Source of the DNA: Pseudomonadota bacterium
GTDB taxonomy: Bacteria > Pseudomonadota > Alphaproteobacteria > UBA2136 > UBA6156
Reading direction: 5' to 3'
Length of the DNA: 13,045 nt
Assembly: GCA_009927255.1 (NCBI GenBank)
Contig: RFNJ01000090.1
Span: forward strand, 1 to 13,045
Shown in pieces: positions 1 to 6,893 of the stretch; position 1 is the stretch's first letter, and every line of letters begins with the position of its first letter. Position numbers and translations under genes: made by a program. The notes beneath the pieces were generated by a model. The model was not told the DNA's origin and searched no databases. It worked only from the letters and a program-made list of their open reading frames with translations.

Positions 1-39
1 GACCGCGCAGCGGTCATGCCGGCGAAGGCCGGTATCCAC
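1..39. repeat. Two-hairpin palindromic repeat (family R), possibly cut by the window edge
   Basis: Two adjacent hairpins: GACCGC/GCGGTC with loop GCA (1-15), then ATGCCGGC/GCCGGTAT with loop GAAG (16-35), followed by CCAC. The same architecture, a GCA-loop hairpin followed by a CCGGC-GAAG-GCCGG hairpin and CCAC, recurs in two tandem units at 6791-6883 with different but still paired stems. It resembles REP-like intergenic palindromes common in alphaproteobacteria. The rest of the spacer, 40-189, is AT-rich with several TTAACCC motifs; I see no gene in it. Confidence 0.6.
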
Positions 40-189
40 GAAAAAACACTCTATAAAATCGTATCGCCGCCGTTAACCCCTTAACCCATTCATCCCTTAA
101 CCCGAATTTCCCTAAAAAAACCCCCAAAAATAATTATTTCACCATTTTTATTTATTCCCCAAAAACACATCCAAAATGTAAGCATCCAC

Positions 190-921
190 TTACCTCTCAT
201 CATAAACCCCCGGCGTAAACTCAAACAACTTGCCGGAAATTGGCCCATTCGCCACCACCCGGTCAAAGCTCACCCGTGTCGTCGCCCCGGTCACATCCGC
301 CGCCTCAATGCGGGCCAAAACCAGCGCCGGCTGCTTGGCAAACACCAGCTTCACCTGCCGCACCCCCGCCTGCAAATCAGCTTCGGTGGGGCGGTTCAAC
401 GCCAACACCACTTCCAGCGCCTTGGCGCCTTCCCGCGCCTGCACCACCTGCAGCCCTTGCGCCGCAAGGCTTAGTTTTTTCGCCGCAAACAACCGGCCCA
501 AACCGGCCTCAATTGGCAGTTGTGTTACCTGCCCGCGCTCCCCGGCCACACTTTGGTCCACGTAATAAGCCGCGGTGCCGGTGCCCACAATCTTCTGCTT
601 CACCGGCGTCTCATACTGCCACAAAAACTGCCGGGGTTTCCGCCAGTAAAACGTCCCCTCGCTGGCAAAATCCTCGCCCTCCACTTTCTGGCTAAATTCC
701 GCCCGCAACGTGGTCATCCCATTAAAATATTCTTCCACTTTCCGTCCTGCCACCGCGCGGTCTGCCACCGGCTTCATATCATCCACATACTGCGCCTTTG
801 GCACCGTCATGCTCACCCGCTTCATACTACTTACGGGCATCGTCACGCTCGCCGCCTGCCCATCATTTACAATCCCACCAACCATCGCCAACCCCACCAA
901 AACCAGATAAACTCCGCGCAT
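190..921 (-). CDS. lolA: Outer membrane lipoprotein carrier protein LolA
   Basis: Periplasmic chaperone of the Lol pathway: it takes mature lipoproteins from the inner-membrane LolCDE transporter and passes them across the periplasm to the outer membrane. The 243-residue product starts with a signal peptide (basic Arg2, hydrophobic 3-16, likely cleavage after Ala23 or Ala24). A linker of about 35 residues follows, then the LolA fold from about residue 61 to 239. Family hallmarks seen are the helix with 'LRAEFSQ' (72-78), 'GTFYWRKPRQFLWQYE' (89-104), a 'YYVDQ' strand (119-123) and the C-terminal 'VSFDRVVANGPI' (217-228). The start is well supported by AGGAGGG six bases upstream (928-934). In many alphaproteobacteria lolA directly follows ftsK; here ftsK is upstream on the same strand, but three other genes lie between them. 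The start codon overlaps that of the divergent esterase. Confidence 0.88.
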   Translation of the reverse strand: MRGVYLVLVGLAMVGGIVNDGQAASVTMPVSSMKRVSMTVPKAQYVDDMKPVADRAVAGRKVEEYFNGMTTLRAEFSQKVEGEDFASEGTFYWRKPRQFLWQYETPVKQKIVGTGTAAYYVDQSVAGERGQVTQLPIEAGLGRLFAAKKLSLAAQGLQVVQAREGAKALEVVLALNRPTEADLQAGVRQVKLVFAKQPALVLARIEAADVTGATTRVSFDRVVANGPISGKLFEFTPGVYDER

Positions 922-1603
922 GCAAAACCCTCCTCTGCTTCAAGGCCCGTCGGTCATTCCAACCAACAGCACCCACGCCCTTATATGCCTACACGGTTTT
1001 GGGGCGGATGGCCATAACCTCCTGCCCCTCGCCGCGCCGTTGCAAGCCGCCTGCGGTCAGCTGGGCGAAAGGCTGGCCGTCTTTTGCCCCGATGCCCCAC
1101 AGGAAACCCCCATGGGTCAAGGCCGCCAATGGTTCTCCGATGCCAACTGGACCTTCCGCGACCCCGCCGGCCTGCAAGCCCTCCTCCCCCAACTCAACGC
1201 CTACCTCCAGCACATCAGCCACCATCAACACATCCCCCCGCAAAACATCGCCCTCCTCGGCTTCTCCCAAGGCGCCATGACACTTTTGTACAGCCTACCC
1301 AGCCTCACCCCCGCCCCCGCCGCGCTCATCTGCATGGCCGGCGCCATGCCGGTGCCGCCCACGCAAAAACCCAGCTCCCAAACCCCCATCCTCTTCCTCC
1401 ACGGCCTCGACGACGACGTCCTCCCCGCCGATACCTCCTTGGCCGCCCAAGCCTACTACCAAAGCCATGGCACCCAAACCGAACTCCACCTCCTCCCCAA
1501 CCTCGGCCACGGCTTCAACATGGAATCCCTCGCCCACATCGGCGTCTTTTTACAAGCCATTTTCACAACCACCGCGCTTGACCCCACCACCCCAACCCCC
1601 TAA
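920..1603 (+). CDS. Alpha/beta-hydrolase carboxylesterase (phospholipase/carboxylesterase family, YpfH-like)
   Basis: A 227-residue cytosolic serine hydrolase of the Abhydrolase_2 family, which hydrolyses carboxylic esters or thioesters of small or acyl substrates; the natural substrate cannot be told from sequence. Visible elements: the oxyanion-side motif 'LHGFGADG' (24-31), the conserved 'DAPQETPMGQGRQWF' segment (58-72), nucleophile elbow GFSQG (114-118, Ser116), acid in 'HGLDDDVLP' (161-169, probably Asp165), and base in 'LGHGFN' (195-200, His197). The complete triad and usual length argue for an active enzyme. The start at 920 fits the family because the first strand lies at about residue 20. 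It has no clear Shine-Dalgarno, and its promoter would have to lie inside antisense lolA. The receiver-like gene follows 52 bases downstream on the same strand and may be co-transcribed. Confidence 0.85.
   Translation: MQNPPLLQGPSVIPTNSTHALICLHGFGADGHNLLPLAAPLQAACGQLGERLAVFCPDAPQETPMGQGRQWFSDANWTFRDPAGLQALLPQLNAYLQHISHHQHIPPQNIALLGFSQGAMTLLYSLPSLTPAPAALICMAGAMPVPPTQKPSSQTPILFLHGLDDDVLPADTSLAAQAYYQSHGTQTELHLLPNLGHGFNMESLAHIGVFLQAIFTTTALDPTTPTP
928..934 (-). promoter_or_regulatory. Shine-Dalgarno of lolA inside the divergent esterase gene
   Basis: On the minus strand AGGAGGG lies six bases before the lolA ATG (921-919). On the plus strand the same bases form codons 3-5 of the esterase. It is the strongest ribosome binding site I see in the window and fixes the lolA start. 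Confidence 0.75.
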
Positions 1604-1655
1604 CCTTCCCCACACATCCGCCGCATCCCCCTCTCGTTTCTCAGGAGTCTCCACC

Positions 1656-2039
1656 ATGCGTAAGCTGCTCATCGCCAAAGACAAACCCGAAATCCGCAAT
1701 CTCCTCCGTACCGAGTTCACCTGCAGCGGTTGGTCACCCTTCTGCTGCGGTACGTTCCAAGACGCTATCAACCTCATCAACTGGACCAATATCACCGCCA
1801 TCATCTGCGGTGAAAACTTCCCCGATGGCACAGGCCGAAACCTCTACCAATATCTGCGCAGCCAAACCGACGCCCGCCGCACCATCCCCTTTATCTTCTA
1901 CACCGGCTACCCTTGGGTACTTAAGTTCTCCAAAGGTTACCGCGATAATTTACTCCTCGGCATCCAAGCCACCCGCCACCGCCCCGAGGCCGACTTTCAA
2001 GCCCTCCACCAAGCTCTCCAGCGCCTCTGTCCACACTAA
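1656..2039 (+). CDS. Degenerate response-regulator receiver domain protein
   Basis: A stand-alone, CheY-sized protein of 127 residues. The fold pattern is that of a receiver: first strand 'KLLIAKDKPEIRNLL' (3-17), 'PDGTG' loop (56-60), and 'IPFIFYTGY' (77-85) carrying the conserved Thr83. The phosphorylation site is eroded. The acidic pair after strand 1 reads Lys8-Asp9, and the position of the phospho-acceptor Asp, four before Pro56, is Gly52 with Glu53 beside it. The usual Lys-Pro near the C-terminus reads Arg109-Pro110. If these alignments hold, it cannot be phosphorylated in the usual way and may act as a protein-binding pseudo-receiver. I chose ATG 1656 over upstream in-frame starts because CAGGAG lies eight bases before it and the receiver fold begins there. 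It precedes a strong palindromic terminator. Confidence 0.65.
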   Translation: MRKLLIAKDKPEIRNLLRTEFTCSGWSPFCCGTFQDAINLINWTNITAIICGENFPDGTGRNLYQYLRSQTDARRTIPFIFYTGYPWVLKFSKGYRDNLLLGIQATRHRPEADFQALHQALQRLCPH

Positions 2040-2057
2040 AAAACCCACTCGTCCAAT

Positions 2058-2092
2058 AATTGAGGCCCCTGCAACCTGCAGGGGCCTCAATT
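2058..2092. terminator. Perfect 16-bp palindrome between convergent genes
   Basis: Left arm AATTGAGGCCCCTGCA (2058-2073), loop ACC, right arm the exact complement (2077-2092). It lies 18 bases past the receiver gene stop and 30 bases past the stop of the opposite gene. AT pairs at the stem base could supply a short U/A tract in both directions, so it probably works as a bidirectional terminator. Confidence 0.75.
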
Positions 2093-2122
2093 CTAGCACA
2101 TAAAGTGGCCCAAACCTCTGGC

Positions 2123-2389
2123 TCAAGCCCAGTCTTCCTTCATGTCTCGCTTGGTATCCAACCGCTCATTCAGCGGCAGAATCAGCTTAACCACCAGCGC
2201 AATCAGCGCCGCAAACGTTGCCGCTATAGCACCAGCAAAAAGGGTCAACCAAGTCAACCATTGCCAATGATTGATCCAGATAGTCCTATAAGGCTCGCTC
2301 TTCAAAAACCAAGCTTCCAGCCCCACCAAAACCAGCAAGGCCACCACCGCACACACCGTCACCCAAGCAAACATGTTTGCAATGCGCAT
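2123..2389 (-). CDS. Small two-helix membrane protein, unknown function
   Basis: I do not recognise a family. The 88-residue product has two clear hydrophobic helices, about residues 8-29 and 46-71, separated by a short polar/aromatic segment ('KSEPYRTIWINHWQW', 30-44) and followed by a charged tail (74-87, 'NERLDTKRDMKEDW'). This predicts a small inner-membrane hairpin protein with the charged tail probably cytoplasmic. GGAG nine bases before ATG 2389 supports the start. A good sigma70-like promoter lies about 90 bases upstream (2477-2504), and the leader contains a small AACCCC/GGGGTT hairpin (2405-2420). The gene sits between ftsK and lolA on their strand but has its own promoter candidate and downstream terminator, so it is probably transcribed alone. 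Confidence 0.6.
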   Translation of the reverse strand: MRIANMFAWVTVCAVVALLVLVGLEAWFLKSEPYRTIWINHWQWLTWLTLFAGAIAATFAALIALVVKLILPLNERLDTKRDMKEDWA

Positions 2390-2476
2390 CGTTTTTCACT
2401 CCATAACCCCACAGGGGGTTGGTTGCACAAAAGGGACGTAACGCCCACCCCCATACAATAAAAACAAAGCTCTAGC

Positions 2477-2504
2477 AATATATCTATCGTCATCAATCTA
2501 TCAA
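2477..2504 (-). promoter_or_regulatory. Sigma70-like promoter for the small membrane protein gene
   Basis: On the minus strand TTGATA (2504-2499), a 16-base spacer and TATATT (2482-2477): five of six matches to each consensus hexamer. Transcription would start near 2470, giving a leader of about 80 bases. It is the best promoter match I found in the window. Confidence 0.5.
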
Positions 2505-2539
2505 TAACCTCTCAAACCAATTCAAACCCAAAATAGCCA

Positions 2540-2610
2540 TCACAATGTGAACCAAGGCTTGACTCGCCGGAGCTCCCCAAGCGCAGCGCAGGGAGCGTAG
2601 GCGGCCAAGC
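2540..2610. repeat. Palindromic element family A, intergenic copy A1
   Basis: A short hairpin TCAC-AAT-GTGA (2540-2550) is followed by the family core: GCTTGAC.CGCC-GGA-GCTCCC (2557-2577) pairs with GGGAGC-GTA-GGCG.GCCAAGC (2591-2610). It ends 13 bases beyond the ftsK stop codon, so it is probably transcribed with ftsK and may mark the 3' end of that message. The tip of the hairpin differs from the other copies while pairing is kept. Confidence 0.75.
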
Positions 2611-2623
2611 CGAACTTAGTCTT

Positions 2624-4978
2624 CTACCGCCGCGCCACCACCTCGCGCTTACCCACATGGTTCGGCGCCGAAATCAACCCCTCCCCCTCCATCTTATCAA
2701 TCAAATCCGCCGCGCGGTTATAGCCAATCTTCAGCGCCCGCTGCAAAAAGCTGGTGCTGGCCTTGCCCTCGCGCAGCACCACGTCTTTGGCTTGGGCATA
2801 AAGGTCTTCGGGGTCGCCATCTTCACCCATCTCATCCCCACCCGCGCTGCCACCACCTTTGCCATTTGGCACCACGGCCACACCGGCTTTAAACACATCG
2901 TCCACATATTGCGGCTGGCCTTGGCTCTTCAAATAGGTCACCACCTTGGCGCACTCATCCTCGCTCACAAAAGCCCCATGCAAACGCTGCAAGGTATTGC
3001 TGCCGTTGGCCAGGTGCAGCATATCACCTTTGCCCAGCAACGCTTCCGCCCCCATGCTGTCCAACACCGTCCGGCTGTCAATCTTGCTCGCCACACTAAA
3101 ACTAATCCGCGTCGGAATATTCGCCTTAATCAACCCCGTCACCACATCCACACTCGGCCGCTGGGTCGCCACCAGCAAGTGAATGCCACTCGCCCGCGCC
3201 ATTTGTGTAAGGCGCGCAATGCTAAATTCCACCGCCTTACCCGCCACCATCATCAAATCCGCCAGCTCGTCAATAATCACCACAATATGCGGCAACGGCT
3301 TGGTCGCCAGCGGTTGTTCCTCATGCTTGGGTTGGCCAGTGTTCAAATCAAATCCCACCTGCACCAGCTTGGTCGGCATTTTGCCCTCAGCCTGCAACTG
3401 CTCAAATTTTTCATTAAATCCGGCTAAGTTTTTCACCCCCATCTCGCTCATCAAGCGGTAGCGGCTTTCCATTTCCTTCACCACCCAGTTTAGCGCCGCC
3501 GCCGCTTTATTGGGGTCGGTAATCACCGGCGTAATCAGGTGCGGAATATCGTTATAAATGCTTAGCTCCAGCATTTTTGGGTCAACCATCACAAACTTCA
3601 ACTGCTCGGGGGTTAACCGGTATAGCAAACTGATAATAAACGCATTAATTGCCACACTTTTGCCACTGCCGGTGGTCCCCGCAATTAAAGCATGCGGCAT
3701 TTTGGAAATATCAGTAAAGGCTGGAATCCCCGCGGTATCCACCCCCAACGCCACCGTAAGTTTCCCGCCATCGTGCTCAAACGCATCGGTGTCTAGCAAC
3801 TCGCGTAAACCCAAAAACTGTCGCTTTAAATTTGGCACTTCAATCCCCAACACACTCTTGCCGGGAATGGTGGTAATCCGAATCGAAAGCGCACTCATCG
3901 CCCGCGCCAAATCATCCTGCAAGTTTACAATCGCGCTGGTTTTTACCCCCGCTGCGGGTTCCAGTTCATACACCGTAATCACCGGCCCGGGCCGAATATT
4001 CGTTACCACGCCTTCCACGCCAAAATTGCGCAATTCCGCCTCAATCCGCCGTGCATTCTGCTGCAAAGCCTCTTCGCTCTCGCCGCCTTCTTGCTCTTTG
4101 GGCTCGTTTAATAAATCCAGCGGCGGCAGCACAAATTGGCCCTCCACCAGCAGCGGCAATGCCGCTTGTTTTTCGCTAGCTCTTGGGCGCCGCGGCTTAT
4201 CTTCGTCGTCATCCTTCACCACCACCGGCCTGCCGCGCTTGGGCAGCGGGTGGCTTAGCGGCAAATCAAACTGCTCCGGCATCCGCGCCCACATGCGGCG
4301 GCACCAGCGCCCCAGCGCAATGCCCGTTACCATCGCCACTTGGTAAACCCACACACAACTCGCCCGCACTTCCGCCAGCGTCCAGCCGGTAAACCATAGC
4401 AACGCCAAAACCAGCAATGCAGTCATCACCATCACCCCGCCCACATGCCCTAAAAATGGCAAAATCTGGCTTGCCACAAACTTCCCAACCAACCCCCCAT
4501 TGCCAAACCCATAGCCGCCCCCCACCACCGGCCAATTGGGTAGTGGTTCAAAAACATAAAGCAGCATACTGCTCGCCACCAAAAACAACGGCAGCGTTAC
4601 CACCTGCAAATGAAAGCTCGGCCCGTCCTGCAACGTCAAGGCATTCCAGGCATGAAACGCCAACCACAGCACCCACACAAACCCCGCCAAGCCAAACACC
4701 ATCAACAACCCATCTGCGGCATAAGCCCCCAGCCAACCGCCCATATTATAAACCGCCACCGCTGGCCCGGCATGATTAAACCCCGGGTCTTGCGGCGAAT
4801 AGGTGAATAAACTTAATAATAAATACGCCGCCGCCACCGCCAACAAAACCCCCCAACCCTCTCTAAATCGTTCCGCCAAAACACTTGGCCGCCGCCCAAT
4901 CCGCGAACGCTCACTCGGTGCGCGCACGCTCTCGCGGCCCAACGGAACACGTCCCAAAGGTTTTCGCGCATTTGCCAT
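2624..4978 (-). CDS. ftsK: DNA translocase FtsK
   Basis: Septal DNA pump that moves the chromosome terminus through the closing septum and drives dimer resolution with XerCD. Numbering is from the upstream TTG (4981), giving 785 residues; subtract one for ATG 4978. A basic N-terminus precedes four or five membrane helices (about 44-62, 89-110, 124-144, 176-199, possibly 208-224). A short charged linker follows (about 230-300), much shorter than in E. coli. The motor has Walker A GTTGSGKS (435-442), Walker B 'IVVIIDELADL' (566-576), the 'LLVATQRPSVDVVTG' segment (602-616) and the C-terminal gamma winged helix (about 725-785, 'STSFLQRALKIGYNRAADLI'), which reads orienting sequences. AAGGA precedes tandem TTG-ATG starts by 8 and 11 bases, so either could initiate. 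lolA is the next long-known partner downstream, after an insertion of other genes. Confidence 0.96.
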   Translation of the reverse strand: MANARKPLGRVPLGRESVRAPSERSRIGRRPSVLAERFREGWGVLLAVAAAYLLLSLFTYSPQDPGFNHAGPAVAVYNMGGWLGAYAADGLLMVFGLAGFVWVLWLAFHAWNALTLQDGPSFHLQVVTLPLFLVASSMLLYVFEPLPNWPVVGGGYGFGNGGLVGKFVASQILPFLGHVGGVMVMTALLVLALLWFTGWTLAEVRASCVWVYQVAMVTGIALGRWCRRMWARMPEQFDLPLSHPLPKRGRPVVVKDDDEDKPRRPRASEKQAALPLLVEGQFVLPPLDLLNEPKEQEGGESEEALQQNARRIEAELRNFGVEGVVTNIRPGPVITVYELEPAAGVKTSAIVNLQDDLARAMSALSIRITTIPGKSVLGIEVPNLKRQFLGLRELLDTDAFEHDGGKLTVALGVDTAGIPAFTDISKMPHALIAGTTGSGKSVAINAFIISLLYRLTPEQLKFVMVDPKMLELSIYNDIPHLITPVITDPNKAAAALNWVVKEMESRYRLMSEMGVKNLAGFNEKFEQLQAEGKMPTKLVQVGFDLNTGQPKHEEQPLATKPLPHIVVIIDELADLMMVAGKAVEFSIARLTQMARASGIHLLVATQRPSVDVVTGLIKANIPTRISFSVASKIDSRTVLDSMGAEALLGKGDMLHLANGSNTLQRLHGAFVSEDECAKVVTYLKSQGQPQYVDDVFKAGVAVVPNGKGGGSAGGDEMGEDGDPEDLYAQAKDVVLREGKASTSFLQRALKIGYNRAADLIDKMEGEGLISAPNHVGKREVVARR

Positions 4979-5133
4979 CAATTAAAAAATCCTTCTCTGT
5001 CCACCGTTATGCCTCAATTTTTCAGCAAAACCCACCATCCCCACTCCGCATACACCACCAACCCCCCACCCCCCGTGCCCAAACCGCCACACATCAATAA
5101 ACACTTACTGAATTTGCAGAAAAAAACCCACAA

Positions 5134-5209
5134 TGGTGCCGACAATCTGATTCGAACAGACGACCCCATCATTACGAATGATGTGCTCTACCGGCTGAGC
5201 TATGTCGGC
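5134..5209 (-). tRNA. tRNA-Thr, anticodon CGU
   Basis: A complete 76-base cloverleaf on the minus strand. The acceptor GCCGACA (5209-5203) pairs with TGTCGGC (5144-5138); D stem GCTC/GAGC; anticodon stem CATCA/TGATG around loop TTCGTAA with anticodon CGT; T arm GTCTG-TTCGAAT-CAGAT. The discriminator is A and CCA is encoded (5136-5134). It reads ACG codons and closely resembles E. coli tRNA-Thr(CGU). A run of seven T follows the gene on its strand. A weak promoter candidate lies just upstream (TTGTTT, 17 bases, TATTTC, then a G-rich stretch). The 5' end is 43 bases from the divergent phosphohexomutase start. The spacer toward ftsK, 4979-5133, shows nothing else. Confidence 0.95.
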
Positions 5210-5252
5210 ACCCCCTCGAAATACGCCAAAACCCCTTCCCAAACAAGCCCCC

Positions 5253-6800
5253 ATGGCGTATACCCCCACCATGAACAGCCCCTTCCCCACCCCCCAAAGC
5301 ACCCTGCAACCCAATACTGCGGCCTACGAATCCCAACCGCTGATCAAACCCACCGGCTTCCGCGAATACGACGCCCGTTGGCTGTTTATGGGCATGGAAC
5401 CGAAAAACAAGGGCCAATCCGAACTCAACCTGATGGGCGTCCACGCACTCGGCCAAGGCTTGGGCACCCTCATACAAGAAATGGGCCTTGAACCTACGTT
5501 GGTCACTGGCCACGACTTCCGCAGCTATTCCAGCAGTATCAAATTCGCTCTCATCAGCGGCCTGGTGAACACCGGCATCCAAGTGCAAGACATCGGCCTC
5601 GCCGTCACCCCCATGGCCTATTACGGCCAGTTTGCCTTGGGTTGCCAAGCGGTCGCAATGGTCACCGCCAGCCACAACGAAAACGGCTGGACCGGCATCA
5701 AAATGGGCGTCAACAAGCCCCTCACCTTCGGGCCGGTGGAAATGCAGCGCCTCAAGGAAATCACGCTGGCCGCCGCCTTCAAGCCCAAATCTGGCGGCAG
5801 CTACACCTTCGTGCCCAACTTTGCTGAAACCTACCTCCAGCACCTCACCCAGTCCCGCAAACCCTACACTCGCAAAATCAAAGCTATTGTCGCCTGCGGC
5901 AACGGCACCGCGGGCTTCATCGCCCCCCAAGTGCTGCGTAAATTGGGCGTTGATGTGGTGGAACTTAATACCGACCTCAACCACACCTTCCCCAACTACA
6001 ACCCCAACCCCGAAGACCTGAAAATGCTCCACGCCATGGCCGACGCGGTGAAGGAACACAAGGCGGACATCGCCCTGGGCTTCGACGGCGACGGTGACCG
6101 CTGCGGTGTGGTGATGGATAACGGCCACGAAATCTACGCCGACACTTTAGGCGTGCTGCTGGCGCAAAACCTCGCCAAAAAGCACCCCAACGCCCAGTTT
6201 GTGGTGGATGTAAAATCCACCGGCCTTTACCACACCGACCCCACCCTTAAGCAACTCGGCGCCCAAACCGACTACTGGAAAACCGGCCACAGCTACATCA
6301 AACGCCGCGTGAACGAACTGAAGGCGATTGCTGGCTTTGAAAAATCCGGCCACTTCTTCTTCAACCAACCCTACGGCTTGGGCTACGACGATGCACTGGT
6401 CAGCGCCATTGCCGTGCTGGATATGCTCGAAAACAACCCCGCCCACTCCATCAGCCAGTTAGCAGGCAAACTTGCCAAAACGTGGCAAAGCCCCACCATG
6501 TCCCCCCATTGCCCCGATGAAGAGAAGTATCAGGTGCTGGAAAAAATCATGTCCCACATGAAAAATCAAACCCACCTCATCGGCCAAAAAATCATCAACC
6601 TCAACACCGTCAACGGCATCCGCTTTACCGTGGAAGACGGCACCTGGGGCCTCATCCGCGCCAGCAGCAACAAGCCGGAATTGGTGGTGGTGGTCGAAAG
6701 CCCCGTAAGCGAAAAAAACCGCAACAATATGTTCGCCGAAATCGAAAAAGTTTTAGCGATGCACCCCCAAATCGGCGCGTTTAATCAAAAGTTATCTTAA
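5253..6800 (+). CDS. Phosphomannomutase/phosphoglucomutase (alpha-D-phosphohexomutase family)
   Basis: Interconverts the 1- and 6-phosphates of mannose and/or glucose, feeding GDP-mannose or UDP-glucose synthesis for surface polysaccharides. With start 5253 the product has 515 residues. Visible: N-terminal 'FREYDAR', the catalytic phosphoserine loop TASHN (Ser140), the metal loop 'GFDGDGDR' (first Asp at 278), the sugar-binding loop 'FEKSGH' (Glu363), and the phosphate-binding loop 'RASSNKPEL' (469-477). All four domains are therefore present. The Glu-Lys-Ser-Gly loop fits the dual-specificity group rather than GlmM, but substrate preference is an inference. The start is uncertain: an in-frame ATG at 5202 lies inside the tRNA gene and is unlikely, while 5253 and 5271 are both possible and neither has a clear ribosome binding site. 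Its stop codon lies inside the first repeat hairpin downstream. Confidence 0.88.
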   Translation: MAYTPTMNSPFPTPQSTLQPNTAAYESQPLIKPTGFREYDARWLFMGMEPKNKGQSELNLMGVHALGQGLGTLIQEMGLEPTLVTGHDFRSYSSSIKFALISGLVNTGIQVQDIGLAVTPMAYYGQFALGCQAVAMVTASHNENGWTGIKMGVNKPLTFGPVEMQRLKEITLAAAFKPKSGGSYTFVPNFAETYLQHLTQSRKPYTRKIKAIVACGNGTAGFIAPQVLRKLGVDVVELNTDLNHTFPNYNPNPEDLKMLHAMADAVKEHKADIALGFDGDGDRCGVVMDNGHEIYADTLGVLLAQNLAKKHPNAQFVVDVKSTGLYHTDPTLKQLGAQTDYWKTGHSYIKRRVNELKAIAGFEKSGHFFFNQPYGLGYDDALVSAIAVLDMLENNPAHSISQLAGKLAKTWQSPTMSPHCPDEEKYQVLEKIMSHMKNQTHLIGQKIINLNTVNGIRFTVEDGTWGLIRASSNKPELVVVVESPVSEKNRNNMFAEIEKVLAMHPQIGAFNQKLS

Positions 6801-6883
6801 CCCGCAGGGTTAAGATAACCCCGGCGAAGGCCGGGGCCCACACCCGCAGGGTTAACTGAGCCCCCAGCGCAGGCTGGGGTCCA
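6791..6883. repeat. Tandem pair of family R palindromic repeats; likely bidirectional terminator
   Basis: Two units with a 42-base period, each beginning with ACCCGCAGGGTTAA (6800 and 6842). In unit 1 the GCA-loop hairpin is extended to a perfect 13-bp stem, GTTATCTTAACCC/GGGTTAAGATAAC (6791-6819), which contains the stop codon of the phosphohexomutase; CCCCGGC-GAAG-GCCGGGG follows (6819-6836). Unit 2 ends in CCCCAGC-GCAG-GCTGGGG (6862-6879), followed by TCCATTTTT, a plausible intrinsic terminator for the plus-strand gene. The region separates two convergent genes. The second hairpin differs from unit 1 by a compensated base pair (G-C to A-T). Confidence 0.7.
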
Positions 6884-6893
6884 TTTTTAATGT

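Noticed and set aside
60..115. TTAACCC motifs as a tandem repeat or replication origin boxes
   Set aside because: The copies are few and irregularly spaced, with no DnaA-box pattern; probably simple-sequence bias.
2390..2476. A riboswitch in the leader of the small membrane protein gene
   Set aside because: Only one 6-bp hairpin is visible and no known aptamer pattern; the leader is too short for a typical riboswitch.
5172..6128. A 318-codon open frame on the minus strand
   Set aside because: It is antisense to the phosphohexomutase, runs into the tRNA gene, and its protein has no recognisable fold; it mirrors the C-rich codon positions of the true gene.
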